DNA of 64,000 nt from Micromussa lordhowensis (lineage: Eukaryota; Cnidaria; Anthozoa; Scleractinia; Lobophylliidae). Below the pieces are notes generated by a model. The model was not told where the DNA came from. It did not search any database and saw nothing but the letters and a program-made list of their open reading frames with translations. The number at the start of each line of letters is the position of its first letter. Position 1 is the first letter of the stretch. Below are positions 28,176-38,051 of this stretch, piece by piece. The position numbers and the translations under genes are program-made. The DNA is taken from NCBI GenBank assembly GCA_964020085.1, contig OZ026598.1, positions 12,751,016 to 12,815,015 on the forward strand, written 5' to 3'.

Positions 28176-28769
28176 ATGAAGAGAAAAGTCGACTGGGATA
28201 AAGAGGAAGAGAGTGATTATGAAGACACCAACGCAAGTGAAAATGAGGAAAGCAATAACGAAGAACCTCGTATTAAAGATGTTTTAGAAGGTTTTTCCCA
28301 ACTTGTTTCCCACTTTTGGGTTGGCAGAGTTAGGAATCAATAAGCCTATCATGATAAAGACAGTGAGGATGGTGATAAAGGAATGGTCTCCGAAAGCAAT
28401 GATAATGAAGATGACACAGACACAACCTCTGAAATTAGCGAACATCAAGAATCAGAAAACCCTGATCTGGAACCTGAAGGAAATTCAGACGTTTCATATT
28501 TTGAAGAAACCGCAAGTTCAGAGATTTTGCTTAAAGGAAAATGTCCTTGCTACTATTGCGTTTACGAAAGAGCAGTAGTCAAATGCCCTAGATGTTTCTG
28601 GCAAGATGGTTATAGGATTTGGCTGATATATGCACATCAAATTCCTGTTGATCGTAAACACTTGACAGATGGATTTATTTGGTGCGCTGACTGCCACTCG
28701 GTGAAACACATTGATTCAAAAACTTTAAATAGGACTCATTATCCTCCAAGCGAAGATGAAGACGATTGA
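28176..28769 (+). pseudogene. Acidic protein with Cys-rich C-terminal domain, frameshifted
   Basis: An N-terminal acidic segment begins at ATG 28,176 (KRKVDWDKEEESDYED), goes out of frame near 28,310, and resumes (28,383 to 28,769) with a second acidic stretch. A Cys/His-rich domain follows: CPCYYC, KCPRCFWQDG, WCADCHSVKH. The spacing suggests one or two zinc sites. I do not recognise the family; it ends about 75 bp before the right terminal repeat. Confidence 0.5.
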
Positions 28770-28844
28770 TTTGGTGATAAACATTTTGTAGTTGTTTTAA
28801 TTTTGGTTTATTCGTTTCAAATCTGTGTGTATTATTATTTTTTT

Positions 28845-29295
28845 GTATTCGCTATTAACAAGCAATTAAGTCTCTCAGAAAACGTGTTGTCGAAAATATT
28901 TATTGGCGCGTGTTGACAATTAATTAGCGCTCCGAACTTCTACAGTTGTAATTTCAATGGTAGAGCTGTCCCATGTGCTTTTCCGGTGGAGTTTGTATGC
29001 AATTCTAGGATTGAAAGTGAAGTTCAGTGCGTGACTATAACGGATAAGAAAACTCGAGCAGTTAGCTAAGAATTAATTCTCTCTCTCGTCAGCAAAGCTG
29101 AGAGGAGAGGTCAGATAAAAACTTAACAGATATTTTCATGAACCAATCGGGGTTAACTATTAACGAGCAAGCCTAGGCAAGTTTATTGTTTTCATTGTAC
29201 TAGAGGGATGCTCATTAGTAAACCTAGGCACTTATTAGTATGCATTAAGTCAAAAAAATTAGTATGCAGGAAGGCACTTTTACCTAGACGCTTAA
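28845..29295 (-). repeat. Right terminal inverted repeat of the degenerate Polinton, inner part
   Basis: This is the reverse complement of the left repeat's inner 430 bp. It stops exactly at TTAA (29,292 to 29,295), the insertion site of the internal transposon; the rest continues at 37,914. Confidence 0.85.
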
Positions 29296-29881
29296 GAGGC
29301 AATCTCTCTAAAAGCGGTCCACTGCATTTCGGGTCGGAAAAAAGTTTTCCCTCAAACTTTTCTCAGTGAACTATCTTGGGTCATAAGTAAATGCAAAGAC
29401 TTTAGTTTTTGCAAATACGTCAAAAAAAAATTTTCAGAGCTCAAAACAATCATAGCCGGAAAACGCCTAAATTTTAGCGTTGCAAAAACGGAAAATTGCC
29501 TAAGTTGACGAGCTCGCTGTTCAAAAACCACCCAACGTAACAAAAAAATGTCATTATCCCTACATTAAGTAAAACTTCAAAAATACGAAATGCACGTTAC
29601 TTTTGATATATTTTGTTTTGGGGGATCCTGAAAATATATCTATTACCACCCATTATATCACCTTCTGAAAACCTGCGAAAATAGCTTGTCTTCACCGGCG
29701 TTTATTTCCCAAGTCCAGACCCGGCCGCTCAAAACTCTAACTGAATTCTGCTAAACAAAGGTTAGGAAGCATAGAAATGTAAAAATACTTTGCGCTTTTT
29801 ATCTTCCTTTCCCGCAGCGACTTCGAACTTTCTGTGCTTTGTGCGAATCTCGCATTCCATTATGCAAATAAGGTTGTCACG
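29296..29881 (+). repeat. Left terminal inverted repeat of TTAA transposon copy 1
   Basis: It pairs with 37,325 to 37,909; for example ACCCGGCCGCTCAAAACTCT here and its complement near 37,475. A few percent of mismatches are seen by eye. Confidence 0.88.
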
Positions 29882-31454
29882 CTAATTCAGATTGCTGTCA
29901 TTCAAAACGCTCTAAGTTGTTTGTATTAACCATGTCACGTTGATGATACAGGGATCCGACAAAAAATAAAACTTAGAAACGGTTTAAATAGGTAGTATTG
30001 CTGAATCATTAGCAATGAATTCCAGACGCTTTGTCATGGAAAAGTCGGGAAACCTGGGAAAACGTGGCCGGAAGATTTGCAAATATTTTAGTCACGGTCT
30101 ATTTACTGTTTATAGAGCGGTCAGTTTACAAAACTTTTCTAGGGTTTTGATTCTTTCTTTCCACTGATTTCTACTGATGATTCTAAATGAAACGTACTAT
30201 TTCACCGATGTTAAAGCTTGAAAACTGATATCAAATCTTGACAGAACGCTGTAATTGAAATCGACAACATCATGACCTTCGTAATCTCAGCTGCGTTGCA
30301 GAAGCCACAAAGATTTTACCTCCTTATCCGCTCCAAACACTGTAAAGTCAACCAATGTGTGCAGTGTCTGTTCGCATTAGCAACATTATCTTACACTGAA
30401 ACTTTGCTTGCTCTTAGGTAATAATGGAATTACGATACATTTGGAAAACAGTTCAAAATGAGCATTAACTTGGTGGACAAGTATTGTTCTCTTAACTATA
30501 GACCCATTTCATAAATGGCTGCAAATTTAATTTTTTTTTTAATTATCAACTCAAAAACGAGGTTAGATTAAATTTTAAGACTTACACATGAATTTATAAT
30601 TGGCAGCCATTTATGAAAAGGATCTATTTAATAACGTTTTCGTAACCAAATCACTCGGGCCAAGTTTAGACGCCGTACTTCACATGAGCCGAATTGAATG
30701 CAACTGAGAAAAATTCTTTGTTATCCCTCATTAGCATACGATTCGGCTCATGTGAAGTACCGAACTTGGCCTCAGATGACTCTCACATGTTTTACTAAGC
30801 TCCGTAAGAGCAGGAATTCAGGATGACCAAAACGTCAACACAAGGATGAGGATGTGTTTTGTTGTGGTGAGGATGTCCTGACCTAACAGCTATGTGAACG
30901 CCGGGAATCCCTCTCAGAAGAAGCTAATTTGACATTTTCTTAATGGAGCAGTGCTCCCATTACCTCTATAACTGCTTTCAAGATGTTACGGCCGAATAAA
31001 ACACCAACTGATCATAAATTAAAGGGTCTTAGCTGTCCTAAAATCCGTTTCAATCGCTTTCTTGAGAAATGACGTTAAATGTCGTTTTGATGATATACCT
31101 ATCACATAACATATAGCAGAAGCTTATCACCTAGGAGACTTGCTTCTGATATAGCAAATGACGTATTTTATATGAGCATGCGCATCACCACAAAAATTCT
31201 CTATCATGCTACAATTTCATGACAAGGTAAACAAAATCACTGCACATGCGCCCTAAATTGGATCCGACAGTCCGATGCCCCCGGGGCAGGGACGTTGGTC
31301 ACGTGGGATACGGTCTAAACGCTTATAGGTACCACTAATACCTAGTCTTGTCCCAAGATATATACTGCGAAAAATCCCTTTAAAGAGCAAGCTTCAAGAA
31401 AACGTGCAGTTACCTGCATACTATTCTTAAACTGAACAGCGTCTTTGACTGTCA
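29882..31454. other. Non-coding interior of TTAA transposon with two foldback MITEs
   Basis: No gene. Two small inverted-repeat elements are visible: 30,498 to 30,628 (arms CATTTCATAAATGGCTGC and complement) and 30,658 to 30,771 (arms GTACTTCACATGAGCCGAAT and complement). Confidence 0.6.
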
Positions 31455-34313
31455 TTACTGTTGGGTGTTACAACTACATTCTGAAATCATTTCCTCCACT
31501 TTTGTAACAAGAACTGCCTTGGTATCTCTGGATCGAAACGGGAGATCGAAATGTGTACAGATCTCTCTCAGCATCTTGACCTTGAACGTTGGTAGCTTCG
31601 CCTGCCTTGCAAACGTGCAAAGATCGTAAATATCGTACAGGATTGGGTGGGTCAAGCCTATTTTCCCCAGGACAGCTTCCCTTGTTTCTCTCAAATGCTC
31701 TAAATTGCAAGCGTACTCCTCTGCCAAATCATCGTCCTCTTCTGTGTCTTTATCTAGCTCACCTCCACTCATCAACTCTGTTCGCTTCTGACTCCCCTGT
31801 TTGATGCTTGCAGACAATCTCGAAAAGAAACCTTGAATTTGACACTTCGAGAGCCACTCCGTTCTATCGAACATCCTCTCTCCCTCTATTGTGGAAGCAG
31901 TCCGCATATCCTTTGCAACCTGCGCTGGATCTTCTTTCTTATCAGTGTCTTGCCCGATGTTAAACTTCTGTATTAGATACTGCCTAACCTTTTGAGAAAA
32001 TCTCACACTTGCATGTTTCTTTTGAAGTGCCCACCCCATTTGTAATCGTGAGGTAGTTGTCAGGGATTCTGTCTCCGCCGCTGTTGCCCCACTCGAACTT
32101 TCACTTTGCAAACTCAATGTCTGGAAGTGATCAGCCCAGTCTCTCCTCAGTTTATCATAGAGACACTCATTCACAGGCTGCGGCGTTGTACGATGATCAA
32201 ACAAATTCATATGGAGGTCAAGGTCGGCCTGACTTTGAAACTCTTCAGTGCAGCTAGTTTCAGGACATTCGTAGAGCTGGTCCTCACTGACATGGGCTTT
32301 CTGTTGCTCTTTAAATGCAAACCGCCTGGCAGTAGTAGGGAAGAATGGGATCTCATACAAGAGATTTGTTTGTGTTTGGGGACAAATTACAATGTCATTC
32401 CATGGGATAAACTTCCCGTGACCGACATTGAAGGCTTTCCATACATGCAGGCCTTCGCGCGTAAATTTGAAGTTGTGCAGGCTACTATAGTTGGGAATCT
32501 TGCTTATCTCCAGCGTTGCGCACTGCTCTTGGATAGCACATACCGTCGCCGTCGTGCCCTTTACTGGTCTCTCTTTCAAGGCGGTAAACATATCTTGAGC
32601 AGAGACAACGTCATGGCCTTCGTTGCAGTACCTTCTAATAGCTGCCTTCATCGGACACAAAATCCTGTCACACATATCCTTTCCCGACTGAGGCTCGGAG
32701 TGGTCGTATCTCACGATCGCAATCCCCAGGCGGTACCCGAGTTCTTGGAACGATGACACTAGCTTGCTATTGTGGTAACACCCTGCCTCATCTGATCTTA
32801 GGTACACTTTTTTAACTTCTGGATTTCCTTGCTTTATGATAGACAGGAGATTTTCCAAGATTGAGAGCACTGCAAACCAGTCTTGTCGACAACTGTTGAC
32901 AAGGTGAACGTAGCAAGTTACTTCAAGGCTTTCATCTCGTCTCATGATAACGCTGCTCACGTGCCAATTGATTCCTCTCTTTGCAAACCACTCTGCCTGC
33001 TTCTCGCGAAACTTCATAGCCGTGAACTTCATTGCCCAATCAACCACTATGAATGCTTCGTCTTCCTTAAGAGAGTTAAGAATTTGGCGCTTAATTTGAT
33101 CTTGATTCTGCGCTCTGAGAACATGCGCTTTCCATTCAAAGATTTTAGAGGCAGCACCGGTTGCTTCATACTGAAGGTCATTTGTGTGATCTTTTCCCAG
33201 CTGGGCCGTGTACTCAGGAATGGCATCTTTTACTTCTCCCACAACACTTTTGAGACTCTCACAGTTACCGCACGGCATGTCGTGCTTATGACCGCATGTT
33301 TCTTTATAGTCAGTGTCACTGACATCGCTCAGGGCAAATGCTCTACAGTGATCAGGGCAGCAGCTACCATCCTCTCTGCAGTGGTCGCGATATGTTGTCT
33401 TGAGATACAACTTGCCTTCGTGAAGCTTCTTTCGAGCTTGTTCACACCAGTCCTTAACAGCTCCAGCACGCTCTAACTCGTCCACGATTCTTAACAAATC
33501 CTTAAAACCATCTGCACCATCAGCTGCTGTATTATCGAGACCTCTCAATGATTTTCTCTGAGAGGCTTCCTGAACTTCAAGTACTCTCCACATGGTGGAT
33601 CTGCTTATCGGTTGAAATCCACTTTGTTGGCAATGATCCAGGTATTGGTTGATAATCGTGCACCTGGCCACGGTGCGAACGACGTTGGGCATAGTAAGTT
33701 CTTCACCGCTCTCAAGTTTAAGGGTGCGAGTACCGTAAGCTACGTCTTGGTAGTAATATGGCCTCATGGTAAACTCTAAAAAATGGTCTAGTTGGTGCTG
33801 GTTCACACGGATTCTGTGCTGTGGTACTTTTTCAACAGGTACTCCGGGTCCACCAGTCTTTGCTTGAGCTCTAGCTTTCTTTATTTGTCGATCAGAAAGA
33901 TTTTCAAATGGCTTGTGAATATCTTTAAGCTCTTTTGTAGTGAATCGATTGGCATAGATACTCAGAATTTGTGTTTTCAGAGATTTAGAAGGCCCTTTCT
34001 GATACGCAGTTACAAGGGCTTGGATTCCAGCACCACCAGTTTCACCCTTATTTTGTTGTTGATCTATGATGGCTTGGAATAATTGCTTTCCATCATTTGG
34101 CGCTATTACATCACACATCAGCTGACACGCCTCTTCTGCTTTATGGATAACCGCTGATCTGTCAGCATTAGAACAGTTTTCCCAGCGAGCTACCTGCGAT
34201 TGAAGAGGGTCAATCCTAGGCTTTCTTATAGCATCGGCAAGACTGTCCATACAAGAGTTGAAAACTTGGACTGGACCTTCAGCATTCTCTGGAGTCGGTC
34301 CAAATTCTTGCAA
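31455..34313 (-). CDS. Putative RNase H-fold (DDE/D) transposase, main exon
   Basis: At least 952 codons are open. Candidate catalytic acids lie in FIVVDWAMKF, KVYLRSDEAGCYHN and YDHSEPQSGKDMCDR, the same three blocks conserved in the second copy at 48,502 to 51,935. A Cys cluster (CREDGSCCPDHC) precedes the core, and a C2H2 zinc finger (YECPETSCTEEF then DLHMNLFDH) follows it. The C-terminus (VKMLREICTHFDLPF, TKAVLVTKVEEM) resembles a SAP-like DNA-binding helix pair. The frame extends upstream of 34,313 without ATG, so this is a 3' exon, with a 5' exon near 36,128 to 36,521. Flanking TTAA repeats support transposase function; the superfamily is unknown to me. Confidence 0.75.
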   Translation of the reverse strand: MQEFGPTPENAEGPVQVFNSCMDSLADAIRKPRIDPLQSQVARWENCSNADRSAVIHKAEEACQLMCDVIAPNDGKQLFQAIIDQQQNKGETGGAGIQALVTAYQKGPSKSLKTQILSIYANRFTTKELKDIHKPFENLSDRQIKKARAQAKTGGPGVPVEKVPQHRIRVNQHQLDHFLEFTMRPYYYQDVAYGTRTLKLESGEELTMPNVVRTVARCTIINQYLDHCQQSGFQPISRSTMWRVLEVQEASQRKSLRGLDNTAADGADGFKDLLRIVDELERAGAVKDWCEQARKKLHEGKLYLKTTYRDHCREDGSCCPDHCRAFALSDVSDTDYKETCGHKHDMPCGNCESLKSVVGEVKDAIPEYTAQLGKDHTNDLQYEATGAASKIFEWKAHVLRAQNQDQIKRQILNSLKEDEAFIVVDWAMKFTAMKFREKQAEWFAKRGINWHVSSVIMRRDESLEVTCYVHLVNSCRQDWFAVLSILENLLSIIKQGNPEVKKVYLRSDEAGCYHNSKLVSSFQELGYRLGIAIVRYDHSEPQSGKDMCDRILCPMKAAIRRYCNEGHDVVSAQDMFTALKERPVKGTTATVCAIQEQCATLEISKIPNYSSLHNFKFTREGLHVWKAFNVGHGKFIPWNDIVICPQTQTNLLYEIPFFPTTARRFAFKEQQKAHVSEDQLYECPETSCTEEFQSQADLDLHMNLFDHRTTPQPVNECLYDKLRRDWADHFQTLSLQSESSSGATAAETESLTTTSRLQMGWALQKKHASVRFSQKVRQYLIQKFNIGQDTDKKEDPAQVAKDMRTASTIEGERMFDRTEWLSKCQIQGFFSRLSASIKQGSQKRTELMSGGELDKDTEEDDDLAEEYACNLEHLRETREAVLGKIGLTHPILYDIYDLCTFARQAKLPTFKVKMLREICTHFDLPFRSRDTKAVLVTKVEEMISECSCNTQQ

Positions 34314-34439
34314 GCTGTCATCAAATGCAAGCAGAGCTGAAGGCGTCCACGTTTCATCACTGCTGCAGCCACGCCTCGAAACACAGGGTGTTAAGGGAGA
34401 GTACGTTGAAGACGCGAGCTGAGTTAACGCAGCTTCTTT

Positions 34440-36127
34440 AAAAGGCCTTAAAATGAAAGTTAGTTCTATTTGAGAGCAGGCAAAATATTAAGTACATATA
34501 TTTTTTCATAGTAATTATTTTTATAGAATACGGGTACGAAATATGCTTGCGTACGGTAGGTATATTTATACACCAAATATGTAATATGTCGGAAGGAAAA
34601 ATTACTTCTCTATGGGAATAACAAAATTGCAAGGTCCAATTCTGTTAGAGAATGGGGTTTTTTCTATATAATAGATTTTTTCCTTGCTATTTTCTTCTGT
34701 TTACGTCTTTTGTTATGATTGTCAACATATGAAAAATGGCCAATTCATTAAATTACTGTTATCAACCGATTCAAGCTTAGAAACTGTGGTACATTCATGG
34801 CCTTATTTATATTTTTGTTTACTGGCATTCATGGTTAATAATTTAAAAATAGGTGTACTCACCTCACACAACTGGGTGACTGGCTGGATTCCTTTTCCGA
34901 AGAGACGTGTAAGACCCAGGGCATTTCTTTCATCGAAGCATTGTGTTGGTTGCGGCAGTTATTACAAATAACTGTAAATTATTAATATAGTCAGTCACTA
35001 GTAGTCATAACAGCTGTATAAAGTTCTAGCAGGGTGCGAGTTTAATCATGTTTCTCAATTTCCCAATAGCAGGCACTATAAGTATGGTAATGCACTGTAA
35101 CTTCCCCCTGAAAGTAGCGATAAAATGTGTCTGTTTCTAACAAACTCCCAATTTCCTTACCAGTTACATTGAGGACATCCCTTTCCTCCACTAATGAGTA
35201 TTTGAGTGGCAAGGGGTAGGGTAATACTTCGCATTTTCCCCTTTCTTCCCGTTTTTTCTCCTCGTTTTTCTGAGGCAGTCTTTTTAATTTGGAACTGGGT
35301 TGCGGAGATAAATACGGGTATCACGTCCATTTGCTGTATACTAGCTACAGACACCGACCTGATATTTTAATCAAGATGTAGCTTATTTCTGACACAGTAT
35401 ATATCCTAAAAGCCCAGATATGTCCAGGATTGAACGCTAATGAGATTCAAATTCCCAATGATAAGCATCACAACTTGTGTCCTCATTGGTAATATCTCAC
35501 CAAAACACACACAATTCTGTCAAATATGAAGTAATATGAAAATGTCAAATAACCCTGCCAAATATGAAGTACTAATTAAACAATACTTGCGTTCAATCCT
35601 GGACATAAGTGTACAAGCCCGGGCCAACCTACTAAATCCAAAGTCTCCAGTGTCATTTCTTTGCGAACTTTTATAACCTGTATCGCCTTTGTTTTTAAAA
35701 TCTAATTATTCTTAGCAAACCAAGAATACTAACTCGATTACCATAGACACGTTTAACTTAATGGTAGGAAAGAAACTGAACTACAAAGCACGAAAGCACA
35801 CCGAGGGCAATATCCCCGTGAACTAGTTATTTTCAAATAACCCGGTCATTATTTCCTATTGTCTGTACGTCTAAAATGAGCTATTTCCGAACACGAATTA
35901 CCCGGCAATAGCAAAAAAAGGGCTGTTAGCCGACATGACACAAACACGTCAGGCAGGAGGCGCGAATAACCTTCCGCTTCCACGCGGAAAAGAAAAACTA
36001 TCCCAAATAAGAATCTAAAACTGAGGTAAACTATTCTGAAAAAACAAGGATGAAATATATTAACGCCTGTGTTATGTAACAATGGTGTAAAATAGTGAGT
36101 GAGAAGGTTAAGATTTGTTGTACGCAC
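34440..36127. other. Probable intron of the transposase gene with foldback MITE
   Basis: No supported ORF. A foldback lies at 35,419 to 35,607 with arms TGTCCAGGATTGAACGC and complement. A splice donor (CAG|GTGCGT on the minus strand) ends the upstream exon at 36,128. Confidence 0.5.
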
Positions 36128-36521
36128 CTGAACCGACTTGTACAAGAACACCATACATTTGATATATGGCTTTAGCCATTTCAAGATTTACTGAATATCG
36201 GCTCTTTGCCCCTCTCTGGCTCCGACCAGGACGCCCTTGATGTGCTGGATACTGGCAGGCTGTTCTGGGTCGCCAGAACTTTCCATACGTGTGTCTGTGC
36301 TTGGCGCATACGGACATTTCCGCGACAACCGGCTCATCTAAATAAAAGAGACAAGCTCTCGCCAAGATAAGCTGTCCCTCTGTTATGGTCTCTCGTGACA
36401 AATGGATGGAAGCAAGGTGACTTTCTATGGAGTCAGTGCATTGAAGTAAGCTAAAGATACCCGATATTCCTCTTGAATCCCCACAAAGGTCGGTACACGT
36501 ACGCGATAGAAAGCACGACAT
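36128..36521 (-). CDS. 5' exon of the TTAA transposase
   Basis: ATG at 36,521 opens a frame containing SVCAKHRHTYGKFWRP, RTACQYPAHQGRPGRSQRG and VNLEMAKAIYQMYGVLVQVG, then a consensus splice donor at 36,127. The His/Cys spacing (C-x2-H-R, then C-x4-H) suggests a zinc-binding DNA recognition domain. A similar segment (GRPGHTKATG) lies upstream of the second transposase copy. Joining to the main exon is inferred from the order, strand and donor site; the acceptor is not fixed. Confidence 0.6.
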
Positions 36522-37324
36522 TTTGTTTTGAGATAGGTATCAGTTTAATCTGAATCGTGGCAAAATTTAATTGCAAGGCTGTAGCTAAAACTAACACTAC
36601 ACAACTGGCACTGAAATTTCTTACCAAAAATGCCCCTAACATTTAAATTATAAAATTGATACTAAACGAGGTGACCAAAAATAATCACGAAATTGTCTAT
36701 TCCTGTTGTTTAGCGGTCGCTTCAAAGGGTATTAAAAAAAGGGGAAATTTATTTTTTTGATATTAATTTTTTTCCGCCGAATACTAAATTTTAACTTCGC
36801 TCATATATGGTACGGATATATTAATCCATGCAAACCTACAAAGCTAAACCATGTTAACTTTCAGCTTCCACTTTCCGAATAGGAGATAACTGAACAGAAC
36901 ATAAGCTAATTTAATTTAATGCATTAGTCACAAATTGTCGATTTCAGTGTTCATATCATTGTAGAAGCCTTTCAGACGTATTTAAAACAGCTAAATTTTA
37001 TATGTTCAAGTATTAGAACCTTAAGTGCATACAAGTATCGAGTTATACATATTTCTTTTTTAAATAGAAGAAAAGCTAGATTCAAAAACGAAAGTTTCGC
37101 GATTAGGCCAAGTTTAATAGACAACCAAATTTGCATAATGCGTGGGAGCCGCCAAATCATTTCCCTGCGATTTCCCCACGGCACGGTGCACTGCAACAAA
37201 TATATAAGTAACCACTTTCAGCACGTTAAGCCCATTAGTAAGTTTTATTTGTGTATGATCGTTTTTATTTTAGACTCAAGGTGAAATATAACAATATGGT
37301 AAAGCGTTTTAAATGCAAATAACC
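36522..37324. other. 5' flank of transposase gene, no gene seen
   Basis: AT-rich sequence between the presumed first exon and the right terminal repeat; it probably holds the promoter. No clear TATA box stands out. Confidence 0.4.
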
Positions 37325-37909
37325 GTGACAACCTAATTTGCATAATGAAGGGTGAGATTCGCACAAAGCACAGAAAGTTCGAAGTCGCTGTGGAAAAGGA
37401 AGATAAAAAGCGCAAAGTATTTTTACATTTCTATGCTTCCTAACCTTTGTTTAGCAGAATTCAGTTAGAGTTTTGAGCGGCCGGGTCTGGACTTGGGAAA
37501 TAAACGCCAGTGAAGACAAGCTATTTTCGCAGGTTATCAGAAAGTGATATAACGGGTGGTAATAGATATATTTTCAGGATCCCCCAAAACAAAATATATC
37601 AAAAGTAACGTGCATTTCTTACTTTTGAAGGATTACTTAATGTAGGGATAATAACAATTTTTTGTCACGTTGGGTGGTCTTTGAACAGCGAGCTCGTCAA
37701 CTTAGGCAATTTTCCGTTTTTGCAACGCTAAAATTTAGGCGTTTTCCGGCTATGATTGTTTTGAGCCCTGAAATTTTTTTTTTGACGTATTTGAAAAAAC
37801 TAAAGTCTTTGCATTTACTTATGACCCAAGATAGTTCACTGAGAAAAGTTTGAGGGAAAACTTTTTTCCGACCCGAAATGCAGTGGACCGCTTTTAGAGA
37901 GACTGCCAC
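37325..37909 (-). repeat. Right terminal inverted repeat of TTAA transposon copy 1
   Basis: This is the reverse complement of 29,296 to 29,881, ending GAGACTGCCAC before TTAA. Confidence 0.88.
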
Positions 37910-37913
37910 TTAA

Positions 37914-38051
37914 TTAGTATGGAGGAACACATTTTTTCCCTAGGTTATAACAATCAGTGACGTCATGGACTCGACCGTTATGCATGTCAATGATTTTCCT
38001 CGACTTAACTCGACACTTACTCTACACTAACGGGGCTTATCTTTGCTGAAC
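37914..38051 (-). repeat. Right terminal inverted repeat of the degenerate Polinton, outer part
   Basis: It continues the repeat interrupted at 29,295: complementary to 24,827 to about 24,970, ending GGGGCTTATCTTTGCTGAAC. Confidence 0.85.

Larger units (their letters stand above)
29296..37909 (-). mobile_element. TTAA-flanked DNA transposon with long terminal repeats, copy 1
   Basis: TTAA occurs at 29,292 to 29,295 and 37,910 to 37,913. Inside it the ends start GAGGCAATCTCTCTAAAAG and, inverted, GTGGCAGTCTCTCTAAAAG. The repeats are about 585 bp. The element encodes a large multi-exon transposase on the minus strand. TTAA targets are known for piggyBac, Kolobok and Sola3; the superfamily is not resolved here. 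The interrupted host sequence (a Polinton terminal repeat) reads through cleanly when it is removed. Confidence 0.9.
24827..38051. mobile_element. Degenerate Polinton-like element interrupted by a TTAA transposon
   Basis: Inverted terminal repeats of about 580 bp bracket a 3.4-kb core with broken packaging ATPase, pX-like and two other Polinton-type genes. Polymerase, integrase, protease and capsid genes are absent, so it is an internally deleted or non-autonomous copy. The right repeat is split by the TTAA transposon at 29,296 to 37,909; removing that, the element spans about 4.6 kb. The outer ends share GTTCAGCAAAGATAAGCCCC. No convincing target duplication was found. Confidence 0.8.
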
